A DNA stretch of 64,000 nucleotides from Mantis religiosa (taxonomy: Eukaryota > Arthropoda > Insecta > Mantodea > Mantidae), in contig CM060947.1 in NCBI GenBank assembly GCA_030765055.1, forward strand, positions 63,404,934 to 63,468,933. The letters run 5' to 3'. Numbering within the stretch: position 1 is the stretch's first letter; each line of letters begins with the position of its first letter. Positions 10,473-21,350 of the stretch are shown here, in pieces. A model generated the notes under the pieces. It was not told the origin of the DNA. It saw nothing but the letters and a program-made list of their open reading frames with translations, and did no database searches. Position numbers and translations under genes: made by a program.

Positions 10473-10941
10473 TGGTGACAGGCGGTGGTGACGGAGGAAA
10501 AACATGACTGTGCCGTCTGTTTCCTTACACCTGGTTCTCGATCTTTCTGTTACTGGAACAATCCTGTAAACACCAGAAGTCGGCGATATTCCTATATAAA
10601 GGGGGTTACAGACAGACAGAGTTGAGTTGAGTTGGTCAGTCAGTTGGTTAGTGAGTGTGAGCGAGGAGACAGTCGCAGTTCTTGGTGTAAGAGTTAGTCA
10701 GTGACGTGTTAATGAACGAGAAGATTGTGCAACGGAAGACTGTACGTAACTGGTATGTGCATCGGAGTTTATGTAATCGCGAGTACAAGTGAAATTGTAA
10801 CGGACGAACTGGTGAATTGTAATTGTGTGCAGCAAGTAATTCTGTGTAATTGGCAAGAGTTTAACTGTAAGTCGTTGGAAATAAAGAACATTTTTGAGTG
10901 GTGAAATTGAACTTTTCATTTCACGAACCCACAAAGTCACA
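10377..10941 (+). repeat. 3' LTR
   Basis: Same length as the 5' LTR. Differences seen by eye are two near the start (ACACCCTGTGT against ACACACTGTGA) and one at 10804 (A for T). Confidence 0.93.
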
Positions 10942-10945
10942 ATAT

Positions 10946-11338
10946 TTAAGAAAATCCTTCTTCTCCAACTAACATTTTTGCATGGAGAAATTACTGTTTA
11001 TGTTTTCTAAATAAAGGCTAACAATTTTGGTGAAAATACCACATATTTAATATATTTACAAGAGAAATATATGTCGAAATTTCAGGTAATGGATTATGGA
11101 CTCGTTTTATTATGAATGAACTGTGTAATTTGTAAACAGTAAAAGATAGAGAAACATTCGTATATAGAAAAGGTGGAACCTGTTAAAGCGAACCACTTAT
11201 ATCAAAGAATATTTTATTTTTACTTTACTATTTATGTAATATTTATTACTATTTTAAATGCTTAAATACTTCCAATGCTCCCAAATATTAAATCGTTACT
11301 CCTTCTTACTCGTAGTCGTATAAAGAGCAAGGGACCGC
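10946..11338. other. Unassigned AT-rich sequence
   Basis: No feature recognised. Confidence 0.5.
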
Positions 11339-11920
11339 ATACCGAGCTGACGGCTCATACGGTTTCGTCTGTGGCCCGCATTCGGGGATTCCCATTGTCG
11401 ATCTACCAGACCCATGGGACTATTTCGGAGCTGCCAGGCGAATGCTGGGTAGGTTAATTACATCCTCCGAATTTCCTGTCCCTCTATTCACCTAATTTCA
11501 TGTCATATTTCATCTGGTGGTCTGTTTCAGAGTAGAAGTGCCGGCGGGAGTCTCGGCGGTAAACCAGTTAGTCCTCCGGTAGGACGGTTCCTAGTCTCCG
11601 AAACTAGGTCTCATGGTGGACTGTTTCCGTAGCACAGTAGGGTGGAAGGTCCGTTGTCCTGGTCTGCCGGGGGAAGTTTGTAATTGAGTAAAATGTAGGG
11701 AACCTCCCCTCTGCACAGTTGTGGCTCCTTGGGACGGCCACTCTATCTCCTATGGCCTCATCCTTCCTCCCGGGGATGCCCCACCTTGGGCATAGGTACA
11801 ATAAGCCAATTCTAGTTGCCGTGTCGAATTCCCTCCGAAATAATCCAGTTCCAAGGGACTGCATAGGAACCATCCTTTTAAAATCTGATTATAACTTTAG
11901 ACTGTGTAATATTCGTCATG
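11339..11920 (+). repeat. Long tRNA-headed repeat, family E, degenerate copy
   Basis: Aligns over its whole length with 31908-32518. Shared blocks are GGTTTCGTCTGT, GCCAGGCGAATGCTGGGTA, TCCTCCGGTAGG, GGTCCGTTGTCCTGG, AAAATGTAGGGA and CATCCTTCCTCCCGGGG. The B-box region is decayed. No coding potential. Confidence 0.8.
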
Positions 11921-12444
11921 TCTAAAATAGAATGAGTGTAGGTATTAGGTATTCCAAATTGGCATCTGGAATTTAGTTTTCAAATAGCAAGCTAAGGAGC
12001 GAGTCAGTTACTCTTTTGTGCTGCTTTCAATCCACCTAACACCCTGGCTCTTAGTTCTGCTGCAGCACTAGGTAGGCACTCAGTGTGTGCCTGACACTGC
12101 TGCACACCAGGCTATAGCACTATCAGTTATATATCACTGCAGTCTTCTAAAGGTACTATGTACGACATTGCACCATCATTAACACCAACGATAAACAGGC
12201 AGTCGTATAAAACGTTCCTCTTTACTTCTAAATGAAAACATCTGTAAAACAAAAGCGTGCTAATTTCACTATCTGCAATAAGTAACTGAGTATCCCCCTA
12301 ATAGGGGGGGATGATAGTTTCGGGTGCTTAATGGAGGTGAGGTGAGGCGCGAGGTGTAAGACAATATTTACATCATTTACTGGTTTAGGCTCGTCAACCA
12401 GTTCCAAACAGCTTTTCATGTGCCATCTTCTTTGGCGATAATTA
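11921..12444. other. Unassigned sequence
   Basis: No gene or repeat recognised. A short G run lies at 12303-12310. Confidence 0.45.
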
Positions 12445-13159
12445 TATGAATCATAAAAAATTAGTGGCAACACTGCCTAAATTTGACTCCATCAGCGGTA
12501 AATTATGTAAGCTGGTAACAATGAACAATAAGAGATATGAGTTTGAAGACAGTAATTATATTTAATACTAAATTTTTAGTAAGTTTAATTGTATGCTGTT
12601 ATCTTTAGTTCTCTAAATATGTTAAGTAAATACGAACAAAGATGCTTCATTAAAATTCAAGTTACAAGAGGTATCAATGCTCGACAATGCCATACAGATT
12701 TACTGGAGGGTTGTGGTAGACAGACTTTACTATATCGTACCGTAGATAGGTGGGCAAATGTATTTCGTAGAGAAAGGGAAGACATTCATAAGAAACGAGG
12801 AGCTGGCAGATCGCAATCAGCAAGTGATGATGTGCATGTGAATGCTGTTAGAGCACTGCTGGAAGAACATCGTTGTTGGACTTGTATTGAACGAGCAAGC
12901 GAAGTTGGAGTTGCTCCTGGTACGATTCTCCACATACTTAAGAAGTTAAAGATGAGGAAAATCTGCACTCGATGGGTTCCACAAATTTTACAGCGTAAAC
13001 AACGTGGCAGAGTATGAAAACAGCAATATTACACTTAGAACGCTATGAAAGTGAAGGCGATCATTTTCTTCAACGTATCATAATATTAGATGAAACCTGG
13101 CTTCGATGCTACCAACCGAAATTAAAGAGATAATCAAATGAATGGCGGCACATTGATTC

Positions 13160-13305
13160 ACCACGGCCAAAAAGTGTCGATAAGAGCAGGAAATACGTAA
13201 AGTACATTGTTGCTTATAATTTTGACGGTGTTCTTATCACTCATAAGCAACAATGTACTTGACTTTAAGTGGATCCTGCTTTTGTCGATACTTTTTGGCC
13301 GTGCT
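13160..13305. repeat. Local inverted duplication in mariner coding sequence
   Basis: The stretch CGGCCAAAAAGTGTCGATAA...AAGTACATTGTTGCTTAT (about 13162-13219) reappears inverted at about 13246-13303, followed by a second copy of GACGGTGTTNTTATCACTC. It looks like a template-switch event before the family A insertion. Confidence 0.75.
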
Positions 13306-13333
13306 TATGACTTCGACGGTGTTGTTATCACTC

Positions 13334-13831
13334 TTCCGTAACGGAGGGGATCCGTCACCTTCAGCTGCCTTGGTGCGGGCGCTGCTGACCCTTAGCACTC
13401 GTGGTACCTCTGACGTTACTAGAGGAACCTCGGGCCAATATTTGAGCCCCTTCCGAAGGAGAATTGTTCGGATTGGGTTGGACTCGAGGGGGAAGTGTGT
13501 TCCCGACAACCGCGGGAGTACGGGTACCTCCGGCCAGGCGTTGGCCACCCGGAGCGAGTAGAGGGTTGCCTAAGATGTCCCGAGTACTAGCCTGCATAGT
13601 AAGAAGAAGGTGTGCTAGATCACCAGGCGGCCCCACCGGGGTTTTCGGTGGTCTTCCCTCTGGGGTTGACGCGCGTAAGTGGTGTATCCACTTCCATCCC
13701 GTCTTGACGTTGTTGTCGATGGGAGATTTTTAAAGTAATGAGGTATTGCTCTATGGAAAAAACCCCGAGTTTCCATCCTCCCGTGTCGCAGGAGGCCAGG
13801 GTCTTCAGAATTTTGAGTGCATCCATATCTA
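13334..13831 (-). repeat. Family A repeat, copy 2, with target-site duplication
   Basis: Complete 498-bp minus-strand copy inside mariner. The 9-bp sequence TTATCACTC lies on both sides (13325-13333 and 13832-13840), so this copy defines the family's ends: a start near ATGCACTCAAAATTCTGAAG and a finish at CGGATCCCCTCCGTTACGG. Duplications of this size fit either retroposition or some DNA transposons. There is no poly-A tail. Confidence 0.82.
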
Positions 13832-14313
13832 TTATCACTCATTCAGTTCCTGAAGGGAATCGTGTAAATGGTGCATATTACAGTCACTTTATGGAGCTCT
13901 ATTTACGACCAGCTGTGAGCTGTAAACGTCCAAATCTCCTGAATTCTCATTCCATTACACGAAGGTGCTTGCTCTCACACGTCTGCTCCTGTGTTAATTT
14001 ACTTCGCAGATGGCACTGGGTATTTCTGGAGCATCCTCCATGCTCCCCAGATATGAGCACATGTCATTTTGACATTTTTGTGAAAATAAAATTACCACTT
14101 ATAGAAGTTGGCTTTAGAACATAACAGGTGATTATAGCAGCGGTAGAGCAGTCTCTTCGAATATTAGGACCACAACACGCTGTGGATGGCATCCGTCGGC
14201 TCCCTGATGTGTGGAGACGTGTTCTCTATATCGGAAGATATAATGTGACTGCTGTAGAAATGTTTTATTTGTTGTTAATTCAAATGTTGCCACTAATTAT
14301 TGAAATGATCTTA

Positions 14314-15469
14314 GTATAACTGTGCATTGAATTACTAATAAGAGTACATAAGTAGAGGTTTTCTAAGAATAGTCCGCAAAAGAACAGAGAAAGTAAGGTG
14401 AAAGTAAAGCAGAAGTCTACATATAGTTGGTGTTCTTGCTACAGTGCGAGTTTATATATCTTGGAGGCAAGTAGGTATTCTTTATTTGCCAGAGCGATCA
14501 TATTTTATTGGTTTACTTACTTGAGTAATGAAATGGATCACTAGCGCTAAGTGACCCTGTGGGAATCGAACACACGAGAGGTTATCTACTTGGCTAATAG
14601 CAGCAGCAGCATGTGCTAACTTATATAGCTCCTCTTGAAAACTTCGCTTTTATCCAAAGTTTGAAAGTCTCTCTCTCCATACTCCTGGGAAACACGGCAT
14701 GCTCGCCGGGTGTCTGGTTCTCTCCGTTCATCCTTTTAGAGCTCCTCATCATCCTTATTACCTTGCTCTTCACGGGCGCCGTTAATGCATCATGTCGGTC
14801 CGTGAATGAGTGGCCGGCCGTTCCCACTGAGAGGCATTAATGACATATGCACGCCATGCAAATTACTGCAGTGTCACTCCTAATTGCATACAAATATCTC
14901 ATTTCTGGATGAACACCATGCTCTGTTAAGGAATCCGTATAGTGCATTTTATAATTAGATTGACATCGTTACTGCAATAAAGTGAGATCAGCTCCAATCA
15001 TGTAATTTTCTCCACATGGGGAACATAGACTCAGGTCTCTGATTGGATAACGCTAGAGATGAATCGATTTTAGTGAATGGAAGTAGGGCAGCTACGAGAT
15101 TCGACCTTTGTAGAAATGAACTGACTGCAACAGTTGAGCTGTGGTCAATAAATCAGCAATTTGGGGTGTATTGATGAATCTAGCATGCCTTATAGCCAGA
15201 GGCAAGATTTTGTGGTGAAAATTATTTATAAAATTTTAATTAATAATTTTATTTGGTGGTGTTTTTTGTGTTTTTCCCATAAATACGCATTAATTTCGCG
15301 CAAATTTTCAAGGAGAATTAATGGGTAATGACTTGGCTGAAATGAAAAGTAACAGGTAACTAGAGTAACACAACTGTTAAAATCCGTTTTTACAAATTAA
15401 AATACTTAATTTGAAATCAGCAGATAGTAGGTAACATGAATAAAATCAAATATCATACACCAGACATCG
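14314..15469. other. Unassigned region with one tRNA-like stretch and a GC-rich block
   Basis: Minus strand 14552-14600 has a B-box-like GTTCGATTCCCAC, perhaps a SINE scrap. The block 14690-14900 is richer in GC and contains ATGCAAAT and several TAAT motifs without matching any repeat here. No gene seen. Confidence 0.35.
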
Positions 15470-15922
15470 TCAAACTTCAGCATACAACAAGTTGTGATAT
15501 TTTGCCTTTTTCGTACTTATTCTTTTGTCTGTCACAACTAAGTTATATGTAGAGAAAAATCTCTCACTGTCAGCGTCTGACATTGGCAGCCAAAGACATT
15601 GAAGGTACTTTTCACAGAAACTACGGTAAGAATGAGCTTTTGCCTTCAATGCCAAGAGTGCTGTTACTACATCTAATCAGTTATCGTTATCAACGTGGAT
15701 TTGATGTTCAAAAATGTCACAAAGCTTTTTGAAATAAAGAAAAAAATCAGAATAACAAGTAGTACTACTGGTTTCAAATGCATTTAGTTGTTTAAATGCT
15801 GCCATTACGTGATTTAAATTACCTATACTTGATTTAGTAATTAGCCTAGAAGGTTCAAACAAGTGATCTAAACCTTTTATGGTTATTACATAATGAGTTT
15901 CTTTTGCCATAATGGAGTTCAA
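15470..15922 (-). pseudogene. hAT-type transposase C-terminal fragment
   Basis: Minus 15655-15470 encodes CLWLPMSDADSERFFSTYNL then VVTDKRISTKKA, the hAT dimerisation-domain pattern (P.S..D.ER.FS.Y......R). Minus 15922-15677 (MAAFKQLNAFETSSTTCYSD) lies upstream in another frame and may be part of the same protein. No catalytic region remains. Confidence 0.6.
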
Positions 15923-16073
15923 TTTAGACTAATTCATACTTCAGCAAACTTTTAGATTCTCTTCCACTGCTCCTCTAACATTGGGATCCATGATATATTC
16001 TACAAGTGCACTTACCCTGTTTCCAAAGTGACCACTCTAATATTTCACATTTGACTCTCAGCGAGTTAATTCG
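15923..16073. other. Unassigned spacer
   Basis: Nothing recognised. Confidence 0.4.
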
Positions 16074-16184
<111 letters not shown>

Positions 16185-16299
16185 AAACAAGATGAACCAG
16201 AGGCTTTTGTTTAGATTCAAATTATAATATTGTATCTGTTATCAATCTGCAAGTTTCACAACAACATGAAAACATGACGAAAACATGACAAGTCCTTCA

Positions 16300-16714
16300 G
16301 ATAAATTTTCCGGAGGTAAGATAGTCCCCCGTTCGGATCTCCGGGTGGGAACATCTGCAGGACGTTAATTACAGAACACCCTCAAAATTCTCCAATGGAG
16401 TGCAGGAGGACTTTCAAAAAAAAAAAAAAAAAAAAAAAAAAGTCCAAATTGTCCTCTGTGCAACAAAGAAGAGGAAATGACTGAAGATCATCTTTTAACC
16501 TGTGAAGCCCTACCTGCCGGACTCACTACACAGAAATATTGGAGAGCAAGAGAGCTAATGGCTTCATTCCCAAAGCTTAGCATTTGAAAACAAAGAAGAA
16601 GAAATGACTGAAGAACATCTTCTAACCTGTGAAGCCCTACCTGCCGGACCCGCTACACAGAAATATTGGAGAGCAAGAGAGCTAATGGCTTCATTGCCAA
16701 AGCATAGCATTTGA
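16300..16714 (+). pseudogene. Scrambled Jockey-like LINE: ORF2 start joined to ORF2 end
   Basis: About 16378-16417 reads NTLKILQWSAGGLS, the start of the endonuclease domain of Jockey-like ORF2. It runs straight into a 24-base poly-A (16418-16441) and then NCPLCNKEEEMTEDHLLTCE, the zinc-knuckle-like C-terminus of such proteins, ending KYWRARELMASFPK. The entire endonuclease core, reverse transcriptase and RNase H between them are missing. Confidence 0.6.
16464..16714 (+). repeat. 125-bp tandem duplication of a LINE tail
   Basis: Two nearly identical units, about 16464-16588 and 16589-16714, each run from GAAATGACTGAAGA(A/T)CATCT to CATAGCATTTGAAAACAA. Both encode the same LINE C-terminal segment. 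Confidence 0.9.
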
Positions 16715-18029
16715 AAACAACAACAGTTTCACAGAAATGCTGTCTGTAGCTTTACAATATTGCAGCACTTGACATAGCAAAATTGATCACTTAACAAATT
16801 TTTCGCAGGAACTGAAAGCTTTTCTTTTTTCGAAAAGAAATTGACAATTGCATCAAAATAGCTGGGAACGCAAACCACTGAATTAAACTAGCTAGATCAG
16901 CATGTTAGTATAGACAGTGGAAGCAGTTTAGCTTCTAAATGTGTGTGGCTTTTAGTGAGGTATTCTTTGTATTCGTTTTTAAACTTTCGGGCATTTTGGA
17001 ATACATTCTTAAGACCTGGGGACAATATTTTCATATTGATGTAATGCATGAGAGTAGCTTCCAAGAAGTTCAATCTTCTCAGTACTTTTGGTCATCATAA
17101 TAGGTGTTTTTGCTGGGCACGGTGTGCTATCCAGTAAATAGCATTTCTAGTTAGCATACGACAAACAGTTCTCAGTATCTCGGACCATCCCGGTGCTGTG
17201 GTGTCTGTTTATTGTTAGAGCGCTTAGCTGTTATTTGAGTTCGCATGATGTCACTTTATTGGCTTTGTTAAGTGTTAAATTTTATCTTGCTTTCGTAAAA
17301 TTTGTAAACATTTTTTCATGACTTTTAGCTTCATGCTAAATTAAAGTTATATTTATGCAATTTGTAATAAATGTAAATTTTTATATGCAGATAAAACATA
17401 ATAGAAAATTTCTCATTTATTGCTAAAAAAATATTATACTTGAAAATTGAAAAAGTTCGCCAAAAATCGCCAAACAGAAACTCTTGCCTCTGCTTATAGC
17501 CATTGTGCTGCAAAAATACCCAAATACAGCAAACCAATTCGCTTTCGATATAAAATATGAACACTAAGAATTAATAGTGCCGATCTATACAACATAGAAA
17601 TAAATAGTGGGAAATTTATGAACGTGACTCGAATTTAAGAAATCAGGTGAAAAAGAACCAGCATATAACATTGTTTTATAAGTTCATCAGGCTTTCTATC
17701 ACGAACGTATTTCATTGTTTTTGATTGACTAAAAATGGCTAAATTTGTTGTTGAATACCATATGTTTTAAGTAGGGATAGGTTGACCAGTTTTGATACCG
17801 ATACACGATATTTATCACGATACTTCGTTACTCCATCCATCATTTATATTTCTAGCTTCAGTATAGAATAGAGTGTTCAGAGAAATGTGTAATGCCAATG
17901 GAACTAATTAAGTGCACTTATTTAATGAGACAAAATGAAAAACCGCCAGTGATTAATTTTTAATCTACATCTGACATTTAAACGCAAAATGCGTTTTTGA
18001 AATAGTCCAGTTCTTTTAGTTTTTGTTCA
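16715..18029. other. Unassigned AT-rich sequence
   Basis: No recognised repeat or gene. The open frame at 17331-17564 (minus) shows no family features and is probably chance. Confidence 0.45.
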
Positions 18030-18260
18030 AAAATATAAGCATTCTCACTGCTTTGGGGTAAAGTCTACTTCTTCTTCAGATATGGGTCCTGCTGTGCTAA
18101 ATAGTCTTTCAGAGAAAACTACAAATATTTAGTTACTCATTTTATTTTAGTTTTGGAAATTTTGAATTTGTTTTCCAGAAAGAGGAAAGAGGAGGTGACA
18201 AATCGTTGAGATACGCAGTGATTTCTTCTTTGAACTGTTAACTACCAGCAAATATGACAC
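18030..18260 (-). pseudogene. hAT transposase dimerisation-domain remnant
   Basis: Minus strand contains SERLFSTAGPISEEE, matching the hAT C-terminal signature (SER.FS.AG), preceded by a stretch with the PL..W......FP spacing in broken frames. Downstream sequence to about 18600 may be more of the same element but is too decayed to call. Confidence 0.6.
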
Positions 18261-18860
18261 ACAATAATGTTTTGTACAGGTACCACGCAAGTTCTCGGAC
18301 TTTGTCATAGGTGACACCTAAAATAAAACAAAGAAACCTTTTTGAACTGATCGATTTTTACGAGTATGTGGGAGGGGAGAACAGGCAGTTAAAGCTCATC
18401 CAGTGCTTATTGCCAGCAACAGACTGAATACTTTCGAGGAGAGAGTCGCCCTCTATTTGGTTAACGTGTTCTTTAAAATGCTGTACATGCGGCAATAATA
18501 TCTTGTGATTTTAAAATAAAATAAATATTACAGAAGCACCACCGAGGTATCGAAAAAGATACAGACAACCTTCTGAAGTGTTCAATGTCGATACTGTTCA
18601 AATATCTTGAGTTTTGAGGTATCGTAAATAACGGGACACATTCCTGGTTTTAAGGCATTTAAATGACTAATAAAATGTACATCTTAAATTGTTTTGCAAA
18701 GTGCCTTTGAAGTCATCTTCATTTTGAATGGAAGTTGTATAATTTTGTCGTAAACCGCTAGGGATAAAACGGAAGTTAAAAATAAAAGACATCGAAACCT
18801 CAACTCGTCATAATCCATAAATCTTTTGAGAACAATTGTCCATGTTCGTAATACTTTATG
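18261..18860. other. Possible decayed hAT body
   Basis: Lies directly upstream, on the minus strand, of the hAT signature. No clear domain remains. Confidence 0.3.
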
Positions 18861-18864
18861 TTAG

Positions 18865-18957
18865 ATGGGTAGTTGGGTGGGTGGATAGGTGAATGGATGG
18901 GTGGGTAGGTGGATAGGTGAATGGATGGATGGATAGGTAGGTGGATAGGTAGGTAGG
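18865..18957. repeat. GGAT/GGTA-rich minisatellite
   Basis: Irregular tandem units such as GGGTGGATAGGTGAATGGAT repeat for about 90 bp. Confidence 0.9.
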
Positions 18958-18989
18958 TCGAAGGTAACTCGATAGATAGATGTCCTTTA

Positions 18990-19640
18990 TTGCATAAACT
19001 TTACTTAATTTATGACGTTGCAATACTGACCAAGCCGTATTATAAAATACATTTATAGAATACAATGGGTTGGCCACCACTCTAATGCGGCTAGCACTTT
19101 AAAACTTCAAGTAGGGAGCTCTCTTAGTTTCTGTGGTAAAGTTATATAATTTAGTCGAAACGACTATAAAACTATTCTGAAGTTTTATATGTCTAAATTT
19201 ATTTACATATAAATTCAAACAGTTACGTGTTGAATAATTATGTAAATTAGAGCAAAGTATAAAGTTACTAAAATGTTCTTTAAAACATACAAAAGACAAT
19301 TCAGCACATGCATCGATGACAACTTGAAAAGACTTAAATGAATGAAAAGTGGTTTACAATGTTCTTTTGTTCAATGTTCCCCAGGAAAGAATACCATAAT
19401 TAGCATACGAATAAATATGAGTATAGTAAACCTTCATCAGAACGTCCTTGTTAACACTGTTTCTTAAAATTCTCAACATGAGAATCCCTGTTGTGATCTT
19501 TTTTATATATAATTGAAATGTGTTGACCAGCCAAGGTCTGAATCGATATAAATACCTAACAATTTTATAGAGTAACTAGAACAATCAGTGTTAAATTTAC
19601 ACTGAATATCAGTGGTTTTCCCAGTGTGATGGTTACAGTT
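18990..19640 (-). pseudogene. LINE ORF2 C-terminal fragment (Jockey/CR1-like)
   Basis: Minus strand: LRILRNSVNKDVLMKVYYTH, SYANYGILSWG, then CFKEHFSNFILCSNLHNYST and NLYVNKF, ending near KLYNFTTETK. This is the order seen downstream of the reverse transcriptase in Jockey/CR1-type LINEs (SHLSYGI..WG, HSTRNK, G.KLYN.LP). Frameshifts separate the blocks. The pol active site is not present. Confidence 0.65.
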
Positions 19641-19659
19641 TTACGACATGTTATATGGC

Positions 19660-20503
19660 AGGTACGCTTGAAGATAGTGATTCTCTTTTCTCACCATCAG
19701 TCAATTATTATTGTACAACTTGTAACCCTTTTCAGACAGTATTTTATTGTGAAAAATGTAAGTTAGGCAATATCTTTTACGAGTATACCTATATATACCT
19801 AATAGATATGCAGTTGTCAAGGGCAGAACATATGTGAATGTATCACTCATATTATGGCTTCAGATCCAGAGCATTGATCGACACAGTAGCGCACTCCCCT
19901 TCCTTACTCTCGATTTCGTAAGCAATAAACCAACATTTTGGGTGTTGCGATGCATTGTCACATTTGTAGTGTTTGGAGTCTCCGGACAGTGTTTGAAATG
20001 TTGCTGTAACCTAAGACTGAACACACATGGACACGAAGAGAAACAAACAAATAGTTGCGAACGCGCCTCATATAAGACAGAGCGAGTTTATGAGCGGCTC
20101 CGCTCTAGTGCAATGCAAGCAATACAGGGTAACGGTCAAGTGTTTACATGCTAGTGCAAGATCATGTAGGCTCCCTCTAGCAGACATATACACAAACACA
20201 TAAGAGTGCTTGGCTATTGCTGAGGACCCGGGGCACTGTGCTCGTATAAGCTTTCTCATCATATTTACATCAGAGCTGTGGGCGTTATAAGCATTTTCAT
20301 GTTTAAAAATGCTGTCCATGTTACCTGCCCTGCACTTCATTTCGATGTATTAAACAGATGCTCATCTAGCGAGCCATGTACTTCTTTTGATAGACATTGT
20401 GGACACGGGAGGCTTCAAAAGTCCGAGTTAGTCGTTTAGTAGTTGCTAAGGGGCTACGTATACGTGACAACTAATTGTACTAACTTCCTGAATATCTCTC
20501 TGT
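19660..20503. other. Unassigned sequence
   Basis: No confident gene. The overlapping frames at 19834-20340 have no family features. Confidence 0.4.
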
Positions 20504-20778
20504 TATACAGGATGTAACAAAAAGGTATTTCAAAACTTTGGGAAAACATTTCTTGCATACAGAGGATAAAAAAAGTAATATGAACATAGGCTCGGAAATT
20601 GTTTATTTCCATGGTAGATCTCCTTTGCTACAACTCTGCTTAAACGGTAAGATGTGTAACACGTAGCTGTCCTGTGGCCATAACCCCACAAAATAACAGC
20701 AGTAGTAAATATTCGCTTTTGCATGTCTCTAAATTGGGTAGAGGTGATGCACTTCACCGTTCTTCTCATTGTGCCATA

Positions 20779-21005
20779 GGCCACGCGGTGGTTGAGTGGT
20801 TAGAACTCTTGGCTCTCATCAGTGCGGCCTGGGTTCCATCCTAGGTGACCACAAATTGGGATTTGTGGACAACATGGCGCTGGGACAGATTTTCTCCGGA
20901 ATTTCCGGTCTCCTCCGCCAGTTACTTCACCATCTTTATCTCATGTATCATCACGCCTGTTGTGCCGTATGTAGTAAAAGCGGGCGTTAAACGCTACACA
21001 TTTTA
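20779..21005 (+). repeat. tRNA-derived SINE, family D
   Basis: Head GGCCACGCGGTGGTTGAGTG resembles a tRNA 5' end with an A box. The B-box region (GGGTTCCATCC) is slightly decayed. The body includes ACAACATGGCGCTGGG and TTCTCCGG, and the 3' end is GCGGGCGTTAAACGCTACACA. Same family as 31651 and 50056. Confidence 0.87.
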
Positions 21006-21057
21006 AATTATGCTGCAGTACAGTACGTAGTCCACTTGTTAGGCACCGGTAGTCGGT

Positions 21058-21350
21058 TCATGCACGATGGAGTTTCCCCTCATTTTAGACTCTCTGTCCG
21101 ATTTCTGAATAGCAGAATTTTCTGCTGGACGGATAGGAAAAAGTGGACAAATTCCTTGGCCTCCACGCTCACCTGACTTAAACCCAGATGTTTATTTGTG
21201 GGGACATTTGAAATCTCTTGTTTATGCAACTCCAGATACACCTGTGGACTCTTCGTGCCCGTACTGTGGAAGGCTGCCAGATAACAGGAAATTTTCCAGG
21301 CCTAGCTCATCGCATTAGGGACTCCATGCGACGGCGGGCTGCATTTTGAA
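21058..21350 (+). pseudogene. Tc1-like transposase C-terminal fragment
   Basis: Reads FMHDGVSPHF (second catalytic Asp), then WPPRSPDLNPDVYLWGHLKS (third acidic block) and LVYATPDTPV. This is a widespread insect Tc1/mariner-like family whose canonical form is WPPRSPDLNPLDFFLWGHLK. Stops interrupt it, and the N-terminal half is missing or unreadable. Confidence 0.8.

Larger units (their letters stand above)
8597..10945 (+). mobile_element. Internally deleted Ty3/gypsy-type LTR retrotransposon, recent insertion
   Basis: Two 565-bp LTRs (8601-9165, 10377-10941), both TGTAAC...TCACA, flank a 1.2-kb interior with a primer-binding site, one chimeric gag-pol frame and a polypurine tract. A 4-bp target duplication ATAT lies at 8597-8600 and 10942-10945. 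By eye the LTRs differ at only three positions, which suggests a recent insertion. An autonomous element would be several kilobases, so protease, reverse transcriptase, most of RNase H and the integrase core are gone. Confidence 0.92.
12619..14250 (+). pseudogene. Mariner transposase, disrupted
   Basis: The first part, from ATG 12619, reads MLSKYEQRCFIKI, RAGRSQSASDD-like linker, NAVRALLEEHRCWTCIERAS and LHILKKLKMRKICTRWVP: the two helix-turn-helix domains of a DD34D mariner. It continues out of frame to ILDETWLRCYQPKLKR (first catalytic Asp, about 13087) and IVAYNFDGVLITH. After the insert it resumes at 13843 with PEGNRVNGAYYSHFM, then HPPCSPDMSTCHFD (third Asp region) and LGPQHAVDGIRRLP. 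The HDN block of the second Asp is unrecognisable. Stops and frameshifts make it non-functional. Confidence 0.85.
12445..14313 (+). mobile_element. Full-length mariner split by a family A insertion
   Basis: Terminal inverted repeats of about 30 bp sit near 12445-12475 and 14283-14313 and share AATTAGTGGCAACA. Subtracting the foreign insert and local inverted duplication (about 13243-13840) leaves roughly 1.27 kb, the normal mariner size. Transposase blocks lie on the plus strand on both sides of the insert. Confidence 0.82.

Noticed and set aside
13253..13838. Several overlapping 70-100 codon frames on both strands
   Set aside because: They fall in family A and are not conserved in its other copies; GC-richness alone explains few stops.
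17331..17564. 77-codon minus-strand frame with hydrophobic stretches
   Set aside because: AT-rich composition gives Phe/Ile/Tyr-rich chance peptides; no homology recognised.
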